From NCBI RefSeq assembly GCF_000016065.1, contig NC_009092.1, positions 3,720,001 to 3,784,000 on the forward strand: a stretch of 64,000 nt of DNA, written 5' to 3'. Below the pieces are notes generated by a model. It was given only the letters and a program-made list of their open reading frames with translations. It ran no database searches and was not told the origin of the DNA. The translations under genes were made by a program, and so were the position numbers. Positions 42,993 through 52,274 of the stretch are shown here, piece after piece (within the stretch, counting starts at the first letter, position 1; the number at the start of each line of letters is the position of its first letter). This DNA is from Shewanella loihica PV-4 (GTDB taxonomy: Bacteria > Pseudomonadota > Gammaproteobacteria > Enterobacterales > Shewanellaceae).

Positions 42993-45900
42993 ATGTACAA
43001 GAGCACTGTCGCCATCGCCATATTGAGCGCGATAGGATTAAGCGCCTGCGGCACAGACGAGCCGTATCAGGAGGTCAAGAAAGATGAGCGGATGATCGCC
43101 GTCAAAGACTTCAAAGATGCCACCACCAGCGGCGCCGCGGGGGATCAACTTACCTCCTCGACCACCACCGGCGAACTGGCCAGCAAGCAACCCGAGCGAC
43201 TCTTTCTCTACACCCGCAGCCTGGGTGAGGCACCCCGCTACTCGGCCCCCATCCATGGTTTCTCTCAGGGAGAAGCCAAGCTGGTAACCCTGCGGATGAC
43301 GGAAAACGGCATCCAGCTGCGTCAGATCGACAGAGACAACATAGGTCTGGACCACGACTCGCGCTTCGATAACGAGTACAACAAGGCCCCTGTGCTGACC
43401 ATTCCCGGCGACTACATCGACTTCCAGTGCCAAGAGGACAACTGGGGCGACTGTACCAACCGCGAAGAGGAAGTCACAGATCGCAACATCACCTGGGATC
43501 AGAAGAAGTTCTTCATTCCTAAGTTTGAAGGGGCGCAGATCGCCGAGGAGAACTACACGGATCTGGTCACCTTCAAGCAGTGCACCACAGAGACAGAGTC
43601 GGCCCACCTAGTAAAAGATGGCAACTGGGAAGGCTATGAGATGGACTTGGCCAAGGGGGTGCTCAACTTCGAGATCGAGCACACCTATCAGGCCAATCCC
43701 GCCTGTTTCGGCAAGTTCTTCAAGGGCAGCTTCGACAACCTCTCCTTCACCACCACGGAATATATCTCTGTCGTGGCCCTAGATCAGTTGGCCAGCAAGG
43801 ACTTTGTCACCATCCCTTATAGTGAGGATGAGAACGGCACCTTCGGCTTCTTCCGCACCCAGCATGAATACCGTGACGGCAACAATGCCGATGGTAAAGA
43901 TGGCTATGTGCGCCAGTACCTCAACCATTTCAACCCCAAGAAGGAGGCGATCACCTACTTCTTGAGTAACAACTTCTTCGAGCCGAAGAATCAGCCCTTC
44001 CTGGACGCGGCCAAACAGAGCATTACCGCCATCAACATCCAGAACAAGCTGTTCGAAACCGGCCTGCCGGAGCTCAAGCTGGCCCAGGCCAACGAACGCA
44101 GACACGGAGACTTGCGCTACAGCAACATCACCCTGTTCGACGAACCGTTAGATAACGGCCTGGCCGGTTATGGCCCCTCTGCCGCCAACCCGCTCACCGG
44201 CGAGATCGTCAGCGGCCGGGTAGACCAATACAGCGCCAACCTGCAACAGGGCTCGACCCGCTACTACCGCAGGGTGCAGCTGGACTACAACCGCGGCATG
44301 CTAGACCCTAACTCGGTCAAAGATCTTACCGGCGTTGACTACACCCCATCACAGGAAGCGGTCGATCGCGCCAATCAGGTAGCGGCCAACAAGCTCATTG
44401 CCGAGCAGAACAGTCAGAGCCAAGATCCTATGGTGCAGCAACCGCGCACCGAGGCCCAGCCCCAGACCATCATCCCGGATCTCTCCACAGATGATGCCAG
44501 CAACGCCCCCTTCGAGGAGCTGGTCAATCAGCAGAACAAGACCGAAGCCTTCTGGGCCGAGCATAATCTGATGAGTGTGGATCAGGCCTTCGGCCTCACA
44601 GGCGGCGCCCTGCGCGAACTGCCGCGCGGCATTCAGGGTTATGAGATTGACTGGAAAGACACTCAGTTCTGGGTCGATGGCATCGTAGGCGGCAAGCTGA
44701 AGGATATCGAAGCCATGCCCACCAGCTTCCAGGCGGATCTGGTAACTAAGCTGGCAGCTCAGGCCTTTGCCGGTACCCTCACCCATGAGCTGGGCCACAC
44801 CCTTGGCCTGAGACACAACTTCGCCGGTAGCCGGGATCAAGCCAACTTCTTCAACGAAGAGGAGATCGCCAAGTTCAGCCAGGCCTTCAGCGAGGCGGGT
44901 TACCCGCATCTGACGGTCAAGGCCGATTTCTCCAGCCAGATGGACTATAACGCTGACCGTTTCGCCACCACCTTCCAGAAATACGATCTGGCGGCGCTGC
45001 GCTTCGGCTATGGTCGTCAGGTAGAGACCCAAGATGGCAGCCTGGTATCACTCGAAGCGGCCGATGCCAAGCGCCGCGAGGAGCTACGCCAGGGTAATAT
45101 CACGGGCGAGATCCAATATGGTGCCCTGCATCAGATAGGCAAAGAGCACGACCTGCGTTACTTCGCCTTCTGTACCGACGGCCATGTGACCCTCAACTCC
45201 AACTGTAACCGCTTCGACGCCGGCACCAACAACGACGACATAGTGCAGTACTATATCGACAGCTACCACGACAGCTATGACACCATGAACGTGCGTCACA
45301 ACCGTCAGACCCTGTTCGAAGATCATATCCTGCCTTACACCATCAATCGTCTGCGAGGCTTTAGCGACATACGTCAGTTCGTCGAAGACACGGCCACGGT
45401 TGAGGAGCTATTTGCCTTCGATCAGAACGAGCTGGCCGAGATCTGCCCAGGCCATGAGAACTACTGGTTCTGCGCCTCGCAAAGGGCGGTGGAAAAGGCG
45501 GCCGATACCTTCCTTACCGCGGCCGGTCTGAGCGACATCTACCTGCATGTCACCTATCGCATGAACAGCGATGACAGCCGCGCCCTGACCAAGGTGCACT
45601 CGCTGGAAGATATTCTGACTCGCCTCTATCGTCTCAATGCCGGCAAGCTGGATGAAGGCTTCGAGCTGGGTCAGATCATCACCGCCTACGAGCAAGCCCC
45701 TGAAAAACTGAAAGAGCTGCTGCTCAAGGCCGATATCGTCGAGGCCTACCAGGACCTGCTCTACGCCGATGTCAGCGCCAACAAGGGACGCCTGCTCAAC
45801 GGCGTCAAGGCCCCGGCATCGAGCCCGAACCATCCCTATGTCAACGAGCGTGACGTACTGGGCATGTGGCCCGATAAACTGCTGGCGATGCGTCAGCTGC

Positions 45901-46559
45901 TGACCCGCAAGTCGCCTCGCAGCACCACGGGCCGCACCTACTACGCCCTGGCTGATTATCCTAAGGTGAAGGATCAGCTCGAAGGCATGCTGTGTCAGAT
46001 GACGCTGGGCAACACGGTTCAGGAGATCAACCAGTACCTGACCAAGCCTGTGCTGAGCGACAGCTGTAAGGCAGTAGACGCCAAGTACTATGTCAACGAC
46101 GTCGATTATGCCGACCAGCATATCGAGGCGCTTCCTAGCTACGCAACCTCTCTGGGACGCTACTTCGGCTTCCCCCAGAGCAGCTATGAGATGAAGGGTA
46201 AGAGCAACCTGCTGCAGATGATGCTCAAGCAGGTGGTGCTGGCATCACGCGACAGCGACTACCGCGGCGAAGAGAAGGCCAGAGTGTGGCGCGAGTATGT
46301 GGGCATTCATCTTGCCAGCGACGCCGTTGCCGCCAGCAAGCAGATCAGCCTGCAGGGCAAAAACTATGTGGCGACCGAAGAGAACCAGCTGGCTCTCATG
46401 CTGATCGACCAGATAGACACGCTCAAGGCACTCATCGCCAGCTCACCCGATCTGATGAAGCATCAGATGAACAGCAAGGGTGAGACCTTCCAGCAATTGG
46501 TGGTCGACCCCATCATCGCCCGCAATGAGCGAGTGATCACTTACCTGCCAGTGCTTTAA
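42993..46559 (+). CDS. Large lipoprotein zinc metalloprotease (HExxHxxGxxH)
   Basis: This is a 1188-residue protein. A lipoprotein signal ends LSAIGLSAC (Cys19). The zinc site HELGHTLGLRHNFAGS starts at His598 with Glu599, His602 and His608, the extended metzincin pattern, and SQMDYNADRF shortly after is the likely Met-turn. The HNF-type extension resembles the zinc-dependent metalloproteases of the EcxA/DUF4953-DUF5117 group. The large N- and C-terminal regions are unassigned. It should sit on a membrane facing the periplasm or cell surface. GAGAGG lies before the ATG, and it follows the beta-barrel gene closely. Confidence 0.88.
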   Translation: MYKSTVAIAILSAIGLSACGTDEPYQEVKKDERMIAVKDFKDATTSGAAGDQLTSSTTTGELASKQPERLFLYTRSLGEAPRYSAPIHGFSQGEAKLVTLRMTENGIQLRQIDRDNIGLDHDSRFDNEYNKAPVLTIPGDYIDFQCQEDNWGDCTNREEEVTDRNITWDQKKFFIPKFEGAQIAEENYTDLVTFKQCTTETESAHLVKDGNWEGYEMDLAKGVLNFEIEHTYQANPACFGKFFKGSFDNLSFTTTEYISVVALDQLASKDFVTIPYSEDENGTFGFFRTQHEYRDGNNADGKDGYVRQYLNHFNPKKEAITYFLSNNFFEPKNQPFLDAAKQSITAINIQNKLFETGLPELKLAQANERRHGDLRYSNITLFDEPLDNGLAGYGPSAANPLTGEIVSGRVDQYSANLQQGSTRYYRRVQLDYNRGMLDPNSVKDLTGVDYTPSQEAVDRANQVAANKLIAEQNSQSQDPMVQQPRTEAQPQTIIPDLSTDDASNAPFEELVNQQNKTEAFWAEHNLMSVDQAFGLTGGALRELPRGIQGYEIDWKDTQFWVDGIVGGKLKDIEAMPTSFQADLVTKLAAQAFAGTLTHELGHTLGLRHNFAGSRDQANFFNEEEIAKFSQAFSEAGYPHLTVKADFSSQMDYNADRFATTFQKYDLAALRFGYGRQVETQDGSLVSLEAADAKRREELRQGNITGEIQYGALHQIGKEHDLRYFAFCTDGHVTLNSNCNRFDAGTNNDDIVQYYIDSYHDSYDTMNVRHNRQTLFEDHILPYTINRLRGFSDIRQFVEDTATVEELFAFDQNELAEICPGHENYWFCASQRAVEKAADTFLTAAGLSDIYLHVTYRMNSDDSRALTKVHSLEDILTRLYRLNAGKLDEGFELGQIITAYEQAPEKLKELLLKADIVEAYQDLLYADVSANKGRLLNGVKAPASSPNHPYVNERDVLGMWPDKLLAMRQLLTRKSPRSTTGRTYYALADYPKVKDQLEGMLCQMTLGNTVQEINQYLTKPVLSDSCKAVDAKYYVNDVDYADQHIEALPSYATSLGRYFGFPQSSYEMKGKSNLLQMMLKQVVLASRDSDYRGEEKARVWREYVGIHLASDAVAASKQISLQGKNYVATEENQLALMLIDQIDTLKALIASSPDLMKHQMNSKGETFQQLVVDPIIARNERVITYLPVL

Positions 46560-46584
46560 GCCAGCAGATATCGTTCAGCAATAG

Positions 46585-46613
46585 AAAAAGAAGCCGCTCG
46601 TCGGCTTCTTTTT
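46585..46613 (+). terminator. Terminator after the metalloprotease
   Basis: AAAAAGAAGCCG-CTCG-TCGGCTTCTTTTTT: a stem of about 8 bp followed by six T, 26 bases after the stop. Confidence 0.9.
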
Positions 46614-46818
46614 TGCTTTAGGGCTAATGAGTTAGCCATGAACCTTAGCAAGTGAATTCTTGTTAAGTTTCGTAGCTCGCCTTCCAAATCTTTACCTAGC
46701 GGCCACCACGCCTGGGATGCAACATCTGTAGCAAAATGTATCATCTTGTTTAGACAGTTGTTTCACTACCCAATAATGGTTAACTTATGCCTGACAAACG
46801 TAAAGGAGAGCCCCTTCG

Positions 46819-47886
46819 ATGGAGCCCGATGAGCAGCCATCTAATCAGTTAGCCAACACAGAGCCATCGGCAGAGACAAGTGCCGAGCCAACGGCCGATA
46901 TAAGTGCCGAGCAAACGGCGGACCTGATCGCCAAGCTAAAAGCCGAAAATGCGGCGCTCAAACGCGAGAACGCCAAGTTAACGCTGCTCAACGATCGCGC
47001 CGAAGAGAAACTCTTTGCCGCACTCGATGGCAACCGTCTCTGCCTGTGGGAGCAACATCTTCCCAGTGGCAACCTGACCATCTTCAACATGCGGTGGGGC
47101 GAACTGCTGGGCTTTAGTCGCGAAGAGCTTGCGGCCCATGTGGACAGCTGGAAACAAAATCTGCATCCGGAGGATAAGGAGTGGGTGATAAAGGCCTTCG
47201 AAGATCATGTAGAGGGCAAGTCTGATTACTATCAGGCGGTGCACCGGATGATCCACAAGGATGGCTCGGTCACCTGGGTGTCCGATCGCGGCCGTATCGT
47301 CGAGCGCAAGCCGGATGGTACGCCGCTACGTATGATGGGCACTCACATGGATATCACCCAGGAGAAGCGCTACGAGCAGGAGCTGTCTGAGCTGGCCCAC
47401 TGCGACCCTCTCACCAATCTGAGTAATCGTAAGGCGATCACCCTGGCATTTGAGGAGCTGTATCAGCGAGGCAGGGGCAGCATCTTCTTCATCGATCTCG
47501 ATGGCTTTAAGGAACTCAACGACAAGCTGGGCCACAAGTTTGGCGACCACCTCTTGGTCCATGTGGCCCACACCCTCAGGGGCGTCATAGGCACTCAGGC
47601 CCAGATCGCCCGTCTCGGCGGCGATGAGTTTTTGATTCTGCACCCCAGCCAAGACCAGACCCTGCTCAGTGAGCGAGCCCAGTCGCTGTTGGATGTCTAT
47701 CGTCAGGCGATCATCTTAGAAGGCACTGAGGTCAAACTCGGCCTGAGTATCGGCATCTACTGCTTCACCCCGAGCGATGACTTTGCCAGTGCCTGCGAGT
47801 TCGCCGACGCGGCGATGTACCGGGTCAAGGCCCAGGGCAAACACGACTACCTGTTCTGGCAGGCCGAGCAAGCGGCCGAGGGCTAA
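46819..47886 (+). CDS. PAS-domain diguanylate cyclase
   Basis: This is a 355-residue soluble protein that should make cyclic di-GMP. Residues 1-35 are acidic and repetitive (EPSAETSAEPTADISAEQTAD), 36-62 a coiled-coil, about 63-185 a PAS_3-type sensor (WEQHLPSGNLTIFNMRWGEL, LHPEDKEW, HKDGSVTWVSDRGRI, GTHMDIT), and about 195-345 a GGDEF domain (HCDPLTNLSNR, FFIDLDGFKELND, ARLGGDEFLIL). The active-site motif is intact. The usual RxxD inhibitory site upstream of GGDEF is missing (GTQA in its place), so product inhibition may be weak. No membrane segment is present. Confidence 0.93.
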   Translation: MEPDEQPSNQLANTEPSAETSAEPTADISAEQTADLIAKLKAENAALKRENAKLTLLNDRAEEKLFAALDGNRLCLWEQHLPSGNLTIFNMRWGELLGFSREELAAHVDSWKQNLHPEDKEWVIKAFEDHVEGKSDYYQAVHRMIHKDGSVTWVSDRGRIVERKPDGTPLRMMGTHMDITQEKRYEQELSELAHCDPLTNLSNRKAITLAFEELYQRGRGSIFFIDLDGFKELNDKLGHKFGDHLLVHVAHTLRGVIGTQAQIARLGGDEFLILHPSQDQTLLSERAQSLLDVYRQAIILEGTEVKLGLSIGIYCFTPSDDFASACEFADAAMYRVKAQGKHDYLFWQAEQAAEG

Positions 47887-47946
47887 TCGCTATACTCATC
47901 TGAAGATTTTTCTTACCCGAAGATTTAACTTACCTGAATATTTAAC

Positions 47947-48672
47947 TTACCTGAGCACCTTGCTCAAGAACGCCTGAGTGCGCGGCTCCTGGGGCTGACC
48001 GAACAGCAGCGCCGGCACATTACTCTCCACCACATAGCCGCCATCCATGAAGATCACCCTGTCGGAAACGTCCTTGGCAAAGCCCATCTCGTGGGTGACA
48101 ATCACCATGGTCATCCCCGCCTGAGCCAGCTGTTTCATCACATCCAGCACGTCGCCCACCATCTCGGGGTCCAGCGCCGAGGTGGGCTCGTCAAATAGCA
48201 TTAGCTCAGGCTTCATCGCCAGGGCCCGGGCGATGGCGACCCTCTGTTTCTGTCCGCCAGACAGGCTGGCGGGATAGGCGCTCGCCTTGTCACTCAGTCC
48301 CACCTGGTCCAGCAGGCGCATCGCCTCGCTATCGGCCTCGGCCTGGGTCATCAAGCCCAATTTCACCGGTGCCAGGGTGATGTTTTGCTGCACCGTCTTA
48401 TGGGGAAAGAGGTTAAAGTTTTGGAACACCATACCCACCTTCTGCCGCAGCTTGTCGATGCAGGCATCTGGCGCGGTGATCGACTGACCATCGATCACTA
48501 TCTCCCCCTGGGTGGGTTGTTCCAGCAGATTGATGCAGCGCAGGAAGGTACTCTTGCCGCTACCACTGGGGCCAATGACGCTCACCACCTCACCCCGGGC
48601 GATCGACTCGTCGATCCCCTTGAGCACCTGGTTGTCGCCGAAATATTTATGCAGATTGCTAATCTTAATCAC
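47947..48672 (-). CDS. Polar amino-acid ABC transporter, ATP-binding subunit
   Basis: This is a GlnQ/HisP-like ATPase of about 241 residues. It has Walker [13 protein letters not shown]-loop [10 protein letters not shown], signature [16 protein letters not shown], Walker [15 protein letters not shown] and switch VTHEMGFA. The frame is open to a TTG at 48693, but GTG 48672 ([12 protein letters not shown]) gives the family's usual start and overlaps the permease stop by eight bases. It is the last gene of a leftward binding protein-permease-ATPase operon. Confidence 0.92.
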   Translation of the reverse strand: MIKISNLHKYFGDNQVLKGIDESIARGEVVSVIGPSGSGKSTFLRCINLLEQPTQGEIVIDGQSITAPDACIDKLRQKVGMVFQNFNLFPHKTVQQNITLAPVKLGLMTQAEADSEAMRLLDQVGLSDKASAYPASLSGGQKQRVAIARALAMKPELMLFDEPTSALDPEMVGDVLDVMKQLAQAGMTMVIVTHEMGFAKDVSDRVIFMDGGYVVESNVPALLFGQPQEPRTQAFLSKVLR

Positions 48673-49345
48673 TTTGCTTAAGCCTCTTCTCAAACTTCGA
48701 CAACATAAAGGTGAAGCTATAGGTCAACGCCAGGTAGATGAGTGCACAGGTAAACAGGGGCACGCTGTCTTCGAAGGTGCGGCTACGGATGATCTCGCCC
48801 GAGCGCATCAGATCCACGCCGCCGATGAAGCCTATCACCGCGGTCTCTTTCAAGAGCACGATAAACTCGTTACCCAGGGCGGGAAGAATGTTCTTGATCG
48901 CCTGAGGCAGGATCACCTCCTTCATGGTCACCGCCTGCGACAGGCCGAGGGAGCGCGCCGCCTCCGTCTGCCCCTTATCCACCGCCTGTATGCCGGCGCG
49001 GATGATCTCAGAGATGTAGGCACCGCTGTTGAGGCCGAAGGCAATGATGGCCGCGCTCACCTTGTCCACATCCCAGGTGGCCAGCACGATAAAGTAGAGG
49101 ATCACCAGCTGCACCACCACTGGGGTGCCGCGTATCACGCCCACATAGAGGTTGGCCGGCCAGCGCAGATACCAGCGGCTCGACATCTTCATCAATGTGG
49201 TGGCTACGCCTAGTATGGCACCCAAGATCATGGCGAACAGGGTCACTATCAGTGTCACCTTTAAGCCATTGAGGATCAGGTAGATACCTATGAGTCCATC
49301 TTCACCTATGGGCGTAAACAGCGAGGAATTGATTGCATCTAACAT
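48665..49345 (-). CDS. Polar amino-acid ABC transporter, permease subunit
   Basis: This is a 226-residue HisM/GlnP-type inner-membrane permease with about five segments. The binding-protein-dependent transport loop reads [22 protein letters not shown] (residues about 125-147), followed by [12 protein letters not shown]. Only one permease gene is present, so it probably acts as a homodimer. It is six bases downstream of the binding-protein gene. Confidence 0.93.
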   Translation of the reverse strand: MLDAINSSLFTPIGEDGLIGIYLILNGLKVTLIVTLFAMILGAILGVATTLMKMSSRWYLRWPANLYVGVIRGTPVVVQLVILYFIVLATWDVDKVSAAIIAFGLNSGAYISEIIRAGIQAVDKGQTEAARSLGLSQAVTMKEVILPQAIKNILPALGNEFIVLLKETAVIGFIGGVDLMRSGEIIRSRTFEDSVPLFTCALIYLALTYSFTFMLSKFEKRLKQSD

Positions 49346-49351
49346 GGCGGC

Positions 49352-50080
49352 CTACTTCATATGTTTGGCGAGCAGGGCGTCGTATTCACCATTCTGCTTC
49401 ATGGTCGCCAGCGTCTTGTTAATGCTGGCCAGCAGCTCGGGCTGGCTCTTGGCCACGGCGAAACCATAAAACTCTGGGGGGAAGTCCAGGCTGATAAGCT
49501 TAAGCTCAGGGTTCTTGGCCAGGTAGTTGGCGGCCGGCTCGCTGTCGAACAGCACGAGATCCACCTTGCCGTTCTTAAGCTCCATGATCGCTTCGAAGCC
49601 GGTATTGAAGGCGGTCACCGACTGGGTGTACTTCTTGGCCATCATGTCGGCGGTTGAGCCCAGCTGCACCGCGAAGTGTTTACCGGTGAGATCCGCCAGG
49701 CTATGGATGCTGTCATCCTGCTTGTTGACCAAGACCACCTGGGTCGCCTCGTAGTAGGGCTCGGAGAAGTCGACGCTGGCCTGACGCTCTGGGGTGATGG
49801 TCATGCCCGAGGCGATCATATCTATCTTGCCGGCGTTGAGGGCCACGATCAGCGAGTCGAACTTCATGTTCTCCACCTTGAGCGTCTTGCCCGCATCCTC
49901 GGCCACCTTGCGGGCCAGATCGATATCAAACCCCATTACCTGATCGCCGCTGACACCGCCCACATATTCAAAGGGCGGAAAGGCCGCATTGGTGCCTACC
50001 ACCAGATAATCTTGCTCTTTGCCACAGCCACTCAGCAGCAACAGGGCCGTAAAACCGGCTAACAGGATAGATTTGTTCAT
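49352..50080 (-). CDS. Polar amino-acid ABC transporter, substrate-binding lipoprotein
   Basis: This is a 242-residue family 3 solute-binding protein. The signal ends at a lipobox LLSGC (Cys19), so it is lipid-anchored. The ligand-binding signatures are VVGTNAAFPPFEYV, GFDIDLARKVAEDAG, FDSLIVALNAGKIDMIASGMTITPER and VDFSEPYYEATQ. Substrate class is polar amino acids. The exact one (cystine, arginine or glutamine) is not resolvable from the sequence alone. First gene of the leftward operon. Confidence 0.93.
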   Translation of the reverse strand: MNKSILLAGFTALLLLSGCGKEQDYLVVGTNAAFPPFEYVGGVSGDQVMGFDIDLARKVAEDAGKTLKVENMKFDSLIVALNAGKIDMIASGMTITPERQASVDFSEPYYEATQVVLVNKQDDSIHSLADLTGKHFAVQLGSTADMMAKKYTQSVTAFNTGFEAIMELKNGKVDLVLFDSEPAANYLAKNPELKLISLDFPPEFYGFAVAKSQPELLASINKTLATMKQNGEYDALLAKHMK

Positions 50081-50487
50081 TATTTACTCTCTTACCAGGA
50101 ATATTCGCTCAATTGGCCACGACTATAGGCAGCCCGACTCACACAGTCAATACTTATGCGATAAAAATGACTATTTAGTCATTTCGTTTGCTTTTTATTA
50201 ACATAAACTTGCCTATTAGTCAGTGTAGCTCGGCCAGCCCAAAGCGGCGCCAAGCCAAACTTGCAGACTTGCACCAATGCAAGCCATGGCGGCACCAAGT
50301 TGGTGAGCCCTGTGCGCGATGTCACATTTGTCAGACGCAAACACAAACCACCAAAACCCATTTAAATCAATCGATTAATGATCTTTGAAAAAGTTGGCAC
50401 AGAACTTACATATTACTTTTTAGGTAGTCGCTGGGGCGGGCAGAATTGCCAAAGGTAAATGAAGTACCACCCCATAAGGAGTTGTAG
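50081..50487. other. Intergenic region upstream of the amino-acid transporter operon
   Basis: This 407-base gap between divergent transcripts holds no gene I can support. The only structure noted is an imperfect run of CCAAG/CTTGG-like inverted repeats near 50245-50310. Confidence 0.35.
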
Positions 50488-50574
50488 ATGAAACCTTGGT
50501 TAATGGCGGTCAGCCGCTTCGAAGATTGGCAGTTTATCTTTCACCTCGGCATCAGCCAGTGGGATGTCGAATAG
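50488..50574 (+). CDS. Possible 28-residue leader peptide
   Basis: This short frame (MKPWLMAVSRFEDWQFIFHL then GISQWDVE) follows CATAAGGAGTTGTAG. The same CATAAGGAGT...AGATGA leader recurs before the helix-turn-helix gene at 50609. The duplicated leader and good ribosome-binding site suggest it is translated, perhaps to couple or regulate the next gene. Too short to be sure. Confidence 0.35.
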   Translation: MKPWLMAVSRFEDWQFIFHLGISQWDVE

Positions 50575-50608
50575 GCTAACACGCGGATTCATCCATAAGG
50601 AGTCACAG

Positions 50609-50854
50609 ATGAGTACAGTATCTAAGAGTATCACCCCTAAGATGGCAGAGCGGATCGTCGCCGAAGTCAAAGGAAACAACTGCCTGCTATCGGATGTCGC
50701 CAAACAGTTTGGCGTCTCCACCAAGACGGTCTACCAACTGGTTCGCCAGAGTGAGCAGCAAGGCGGGCGCGTGGGCGTGCTGCGCGCCGAGATCGACCGA
50801 CTCACTATGCAACTCAATCAGCTCATGCGTGAACTCAAGCTTATCCAGGGATAA
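50609..50854 (+). CDS. Small helix-turn-helix protein
   Basis: This is an 81-residue protein. Residues 10-50 form a homeodomain-like/transposase-type helix-turn-helix (MAERIVAEVKGNNCLLSDVA, KQFGVSTKTVYQLVRQ). The last 25 residues are a heptad-like helix (VGVLRAEIDRLTMQLNQLMRE) fit for dimerisation. It resembles the N-terminal part of IS3-type OrfA or small DNA-binding proteins, but no transposase partner or inverted repeats are seen, so a small regulator is likelier. The ATG at 50609 has AAGGAG upstream; the frame is open from 50564. Confidence 0.75.
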   Translation: MSTVSKSITPKMAERIVAEVKGNNCLLSDVAKQFGVSTKTVYQLVRQSEQQGGRVGVLRAEIDRLTMQLNQLMRELKLIQG

Positions 50855-50876
50855 GCCTCTATTCACCAAGAGCTAA

Positions 50877-50956
50877 GTCGAATCACCAAGAATGAAATCG
50901 ATTCGCTAAGGGCTTAATCGATTTGCTAAGGGATTAATCGAATCGCCAAGGGCTAG
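50877..50956 (+). repeat. 20-bp tandem repeat, four copies
   Basis: Four consecutive 20-base units share the pattern ATCGAWTCGCYAAGGGCTTA, with a decayed fifth unit just before (50859-50876). The unit is not a multiple of three in phase with any gene, and no spacers exist, so it is not CRISPR. Confidence 0.8.
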
Positions 50957-51097
50957 GGAAGGCAAGATAACAAGATGGAAACAGAATAAGTGGTCTGCAG
51001 GAAGCATGTGATTTCAGGTTAGAGGGCAGCAAACATAATAGCCTAAGTCGAGGGCCAGAGACCGACGACGGGCCTGAATCGCAAAACCATTTAAAAA

Positions 51098-51236
51098 GAG
51101 GTGTTTTACAGGTGGCACCTCTAGGGAAGATGCAAACGAGTCCCACAAGGACTTATTCGCAACTTCCCAAGCGCTCCCCCAAAGGCGCTTTCGCCTGGTG
51201 ATAGGCAGGATGCTCTATCACCAGGTTTTTTCTTTT
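51098..51236 (+). ncRNA. Candidate structured RNA or leader ending in a terminator
   Basis: Four hairpins follow one another: AGGTG/CACCT (51099-51120); a long one with GGGAAG/CTTCCC outside and GAGTCC/GGACTT inside (51124-51168); AGCGC/GCGCT (51170-51189); and a 10-bp CCTGGTGATA/TATCACCAGG stem followed by TTTTTTCTTTT (51194-51236). The last is a strong terminator. It is not explained by the small gene 340 bases upstream, so the block may be a separate sRNA or a terminated leader of the SIMPL gene. No known riboswitch class is recognised. Confidence 0.45.
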
Positions 51237-51370
51237 AAGTGAAGCCTCTCCGACAGCCCCAAAAAATTTTCAGTTTATTTAACCCCTTTTCAGAAATCCT
51301 GCGTCTATATGCTCAAACAACCGATTCTTATCTACTGATTTGTCACTATTACGTGCGTTTGGAGTATTCG

Positions 51371-52087
51371 ATGAAAAAGACCCTGATTGCCACCCTATTT
51401 GGTTCATTGGTTTTCACCGGCAGCCTGCTTGCTTTACCTAACGCGGCCGCCGCAGAGCTAAACTTCCCCCATATCGAAACCGTCGGTACCAGCGAGCTGG
51501 TCGTCAAGGCCGACATGGCCGAGCTAACCGTCGAGGTGGTGACTAAGGCCGACAACCCGGCCAAGGCCAAGGCGGGATCAGACAAGGCGGTCAGCGACTT
51601 CCTGGCCAGATTAGCCAAGGCGGGGATCGCTCGAGACGATGTTCAGAGCGCCAACCTGAATCTACGTCCCGACTATCTGTACGACCCTGAGACGCGCACC
51701 AACAAGGAGATTGGCTACCTCGCCAGCCGCCAGGTGGTGGTCACCCTAAGGGCACTGGACAAGCTCAACGACCTGCTCGACAGCGCGTTGCAGCAAGGGA
51801 TCAACCGCATCCATCAGATCAACTTCAAATCCAGCAAGGAGGCCGAGATGATTGAACAGGCCAGGCTGATGGCGATCAAGGACGCCAAGCAGAAGGCCGC
51901 CGCCCTGGCCGAAGGCTTCGGTGAGCGTCTGGATGGCGTATGGGAGATCCGCTATCAGGCTCAGGGAGCGGTGCGTCCCATGGTGTATAAGATGAGCGCC
52001 GCAGCCCGTGGTGATGTGGCCGAGAGTTATCAGGAGGCCCAGACCAGCATCAGCGATCGCGTCGAGGTGATCTACCGCCTCAAGTAA
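51371..52087 (+). CDS. SIMPL (DUF541/YggE-like) periplasmic protein
   Basis: This is a 238-residue protein with a signal peptide at residues 1-28 (MKKTLIATLFGSLVFTGSLL then ALPNAAAA). The SIMPL domain begins IETVGTSELVVKADMAELTV and includes GIARDDVQSANLNLRPDYLYD and QARLMAIKDAKQKAAALAEGFG, the classic conserved helix. YggE-type proteins are linked to oxidative-stress tolerance, but their biochemical role is unclear. The ATG at 51371 follows GGAG and starts the signal peptide; the frame is open to 51239. Confidence 0.92.
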   Translation: MKKTLIATLFGSLVFTGSLLALPNAAAAELNFPHIETVGTSELVVKADMAELTVEVVTKADNPAKAKAGSDKAVSDFLARLAKAGIARDDVQSANLNLRPDYLYDPETRTNKEIGYLASRQVVVTLRALDKLNDLLDSALQQGINRIHQINFKSSKEAEMIEQARLMAIKDAKQKAAALAEGFGERLDGVWEIRYQAQGAVRPMVYKMSAAARGDVAESYQEAQTSISDRVEVIYRLK

Positions 52088-52181
52088 TGGCTCATAAAAG
52101 GCTTAGTCGATACAAGACATGGCTCATATAAGACATGGCCATACAATCCATGGCTCATACAATCCATGGCTCATACAAGGC
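52087..52181 (+). repeat. Short tandem repeat after the SIMPL gene
   Basis: About five imperfect 15-16-base units of ATGGCTCATACAATCC type run in tandem straight after the stop codon, with one longer first unit. Confidence 0.75.
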
Positions 52182-52193
52182 TTAGCCCTTCAG

Positions 52194-52221
52194 GCCCGCT
52201 GGCTGACACCGGCGGGCTTTT
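52194..52221 (+). terminator. Terminator of the SIMPL gene
   Basis: GCCCGCTGG and CCGGCGGGC pair (one mismatch-tolerant position) around CTGACA and are followed by TTTT. Confidence 0.82.
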
Positions 52222-52274
52222 ACATGTGTTATGCTCAGCTAAATCCCAGTAACTGAGCCTTATCCGCTATCCCC

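Noticed and set aside
50609..50854. IS3-type transposase OrfA
   Set aside because: The helix-turn-helix is similar, but there is no OrfB, no terminal inverted repeats and no target duplication nearby.
50877..50956. Tandem 20-bp repeats as a CRISPR array
   Set aside because: Units are contiguous with no spacers and there are no cas genes.
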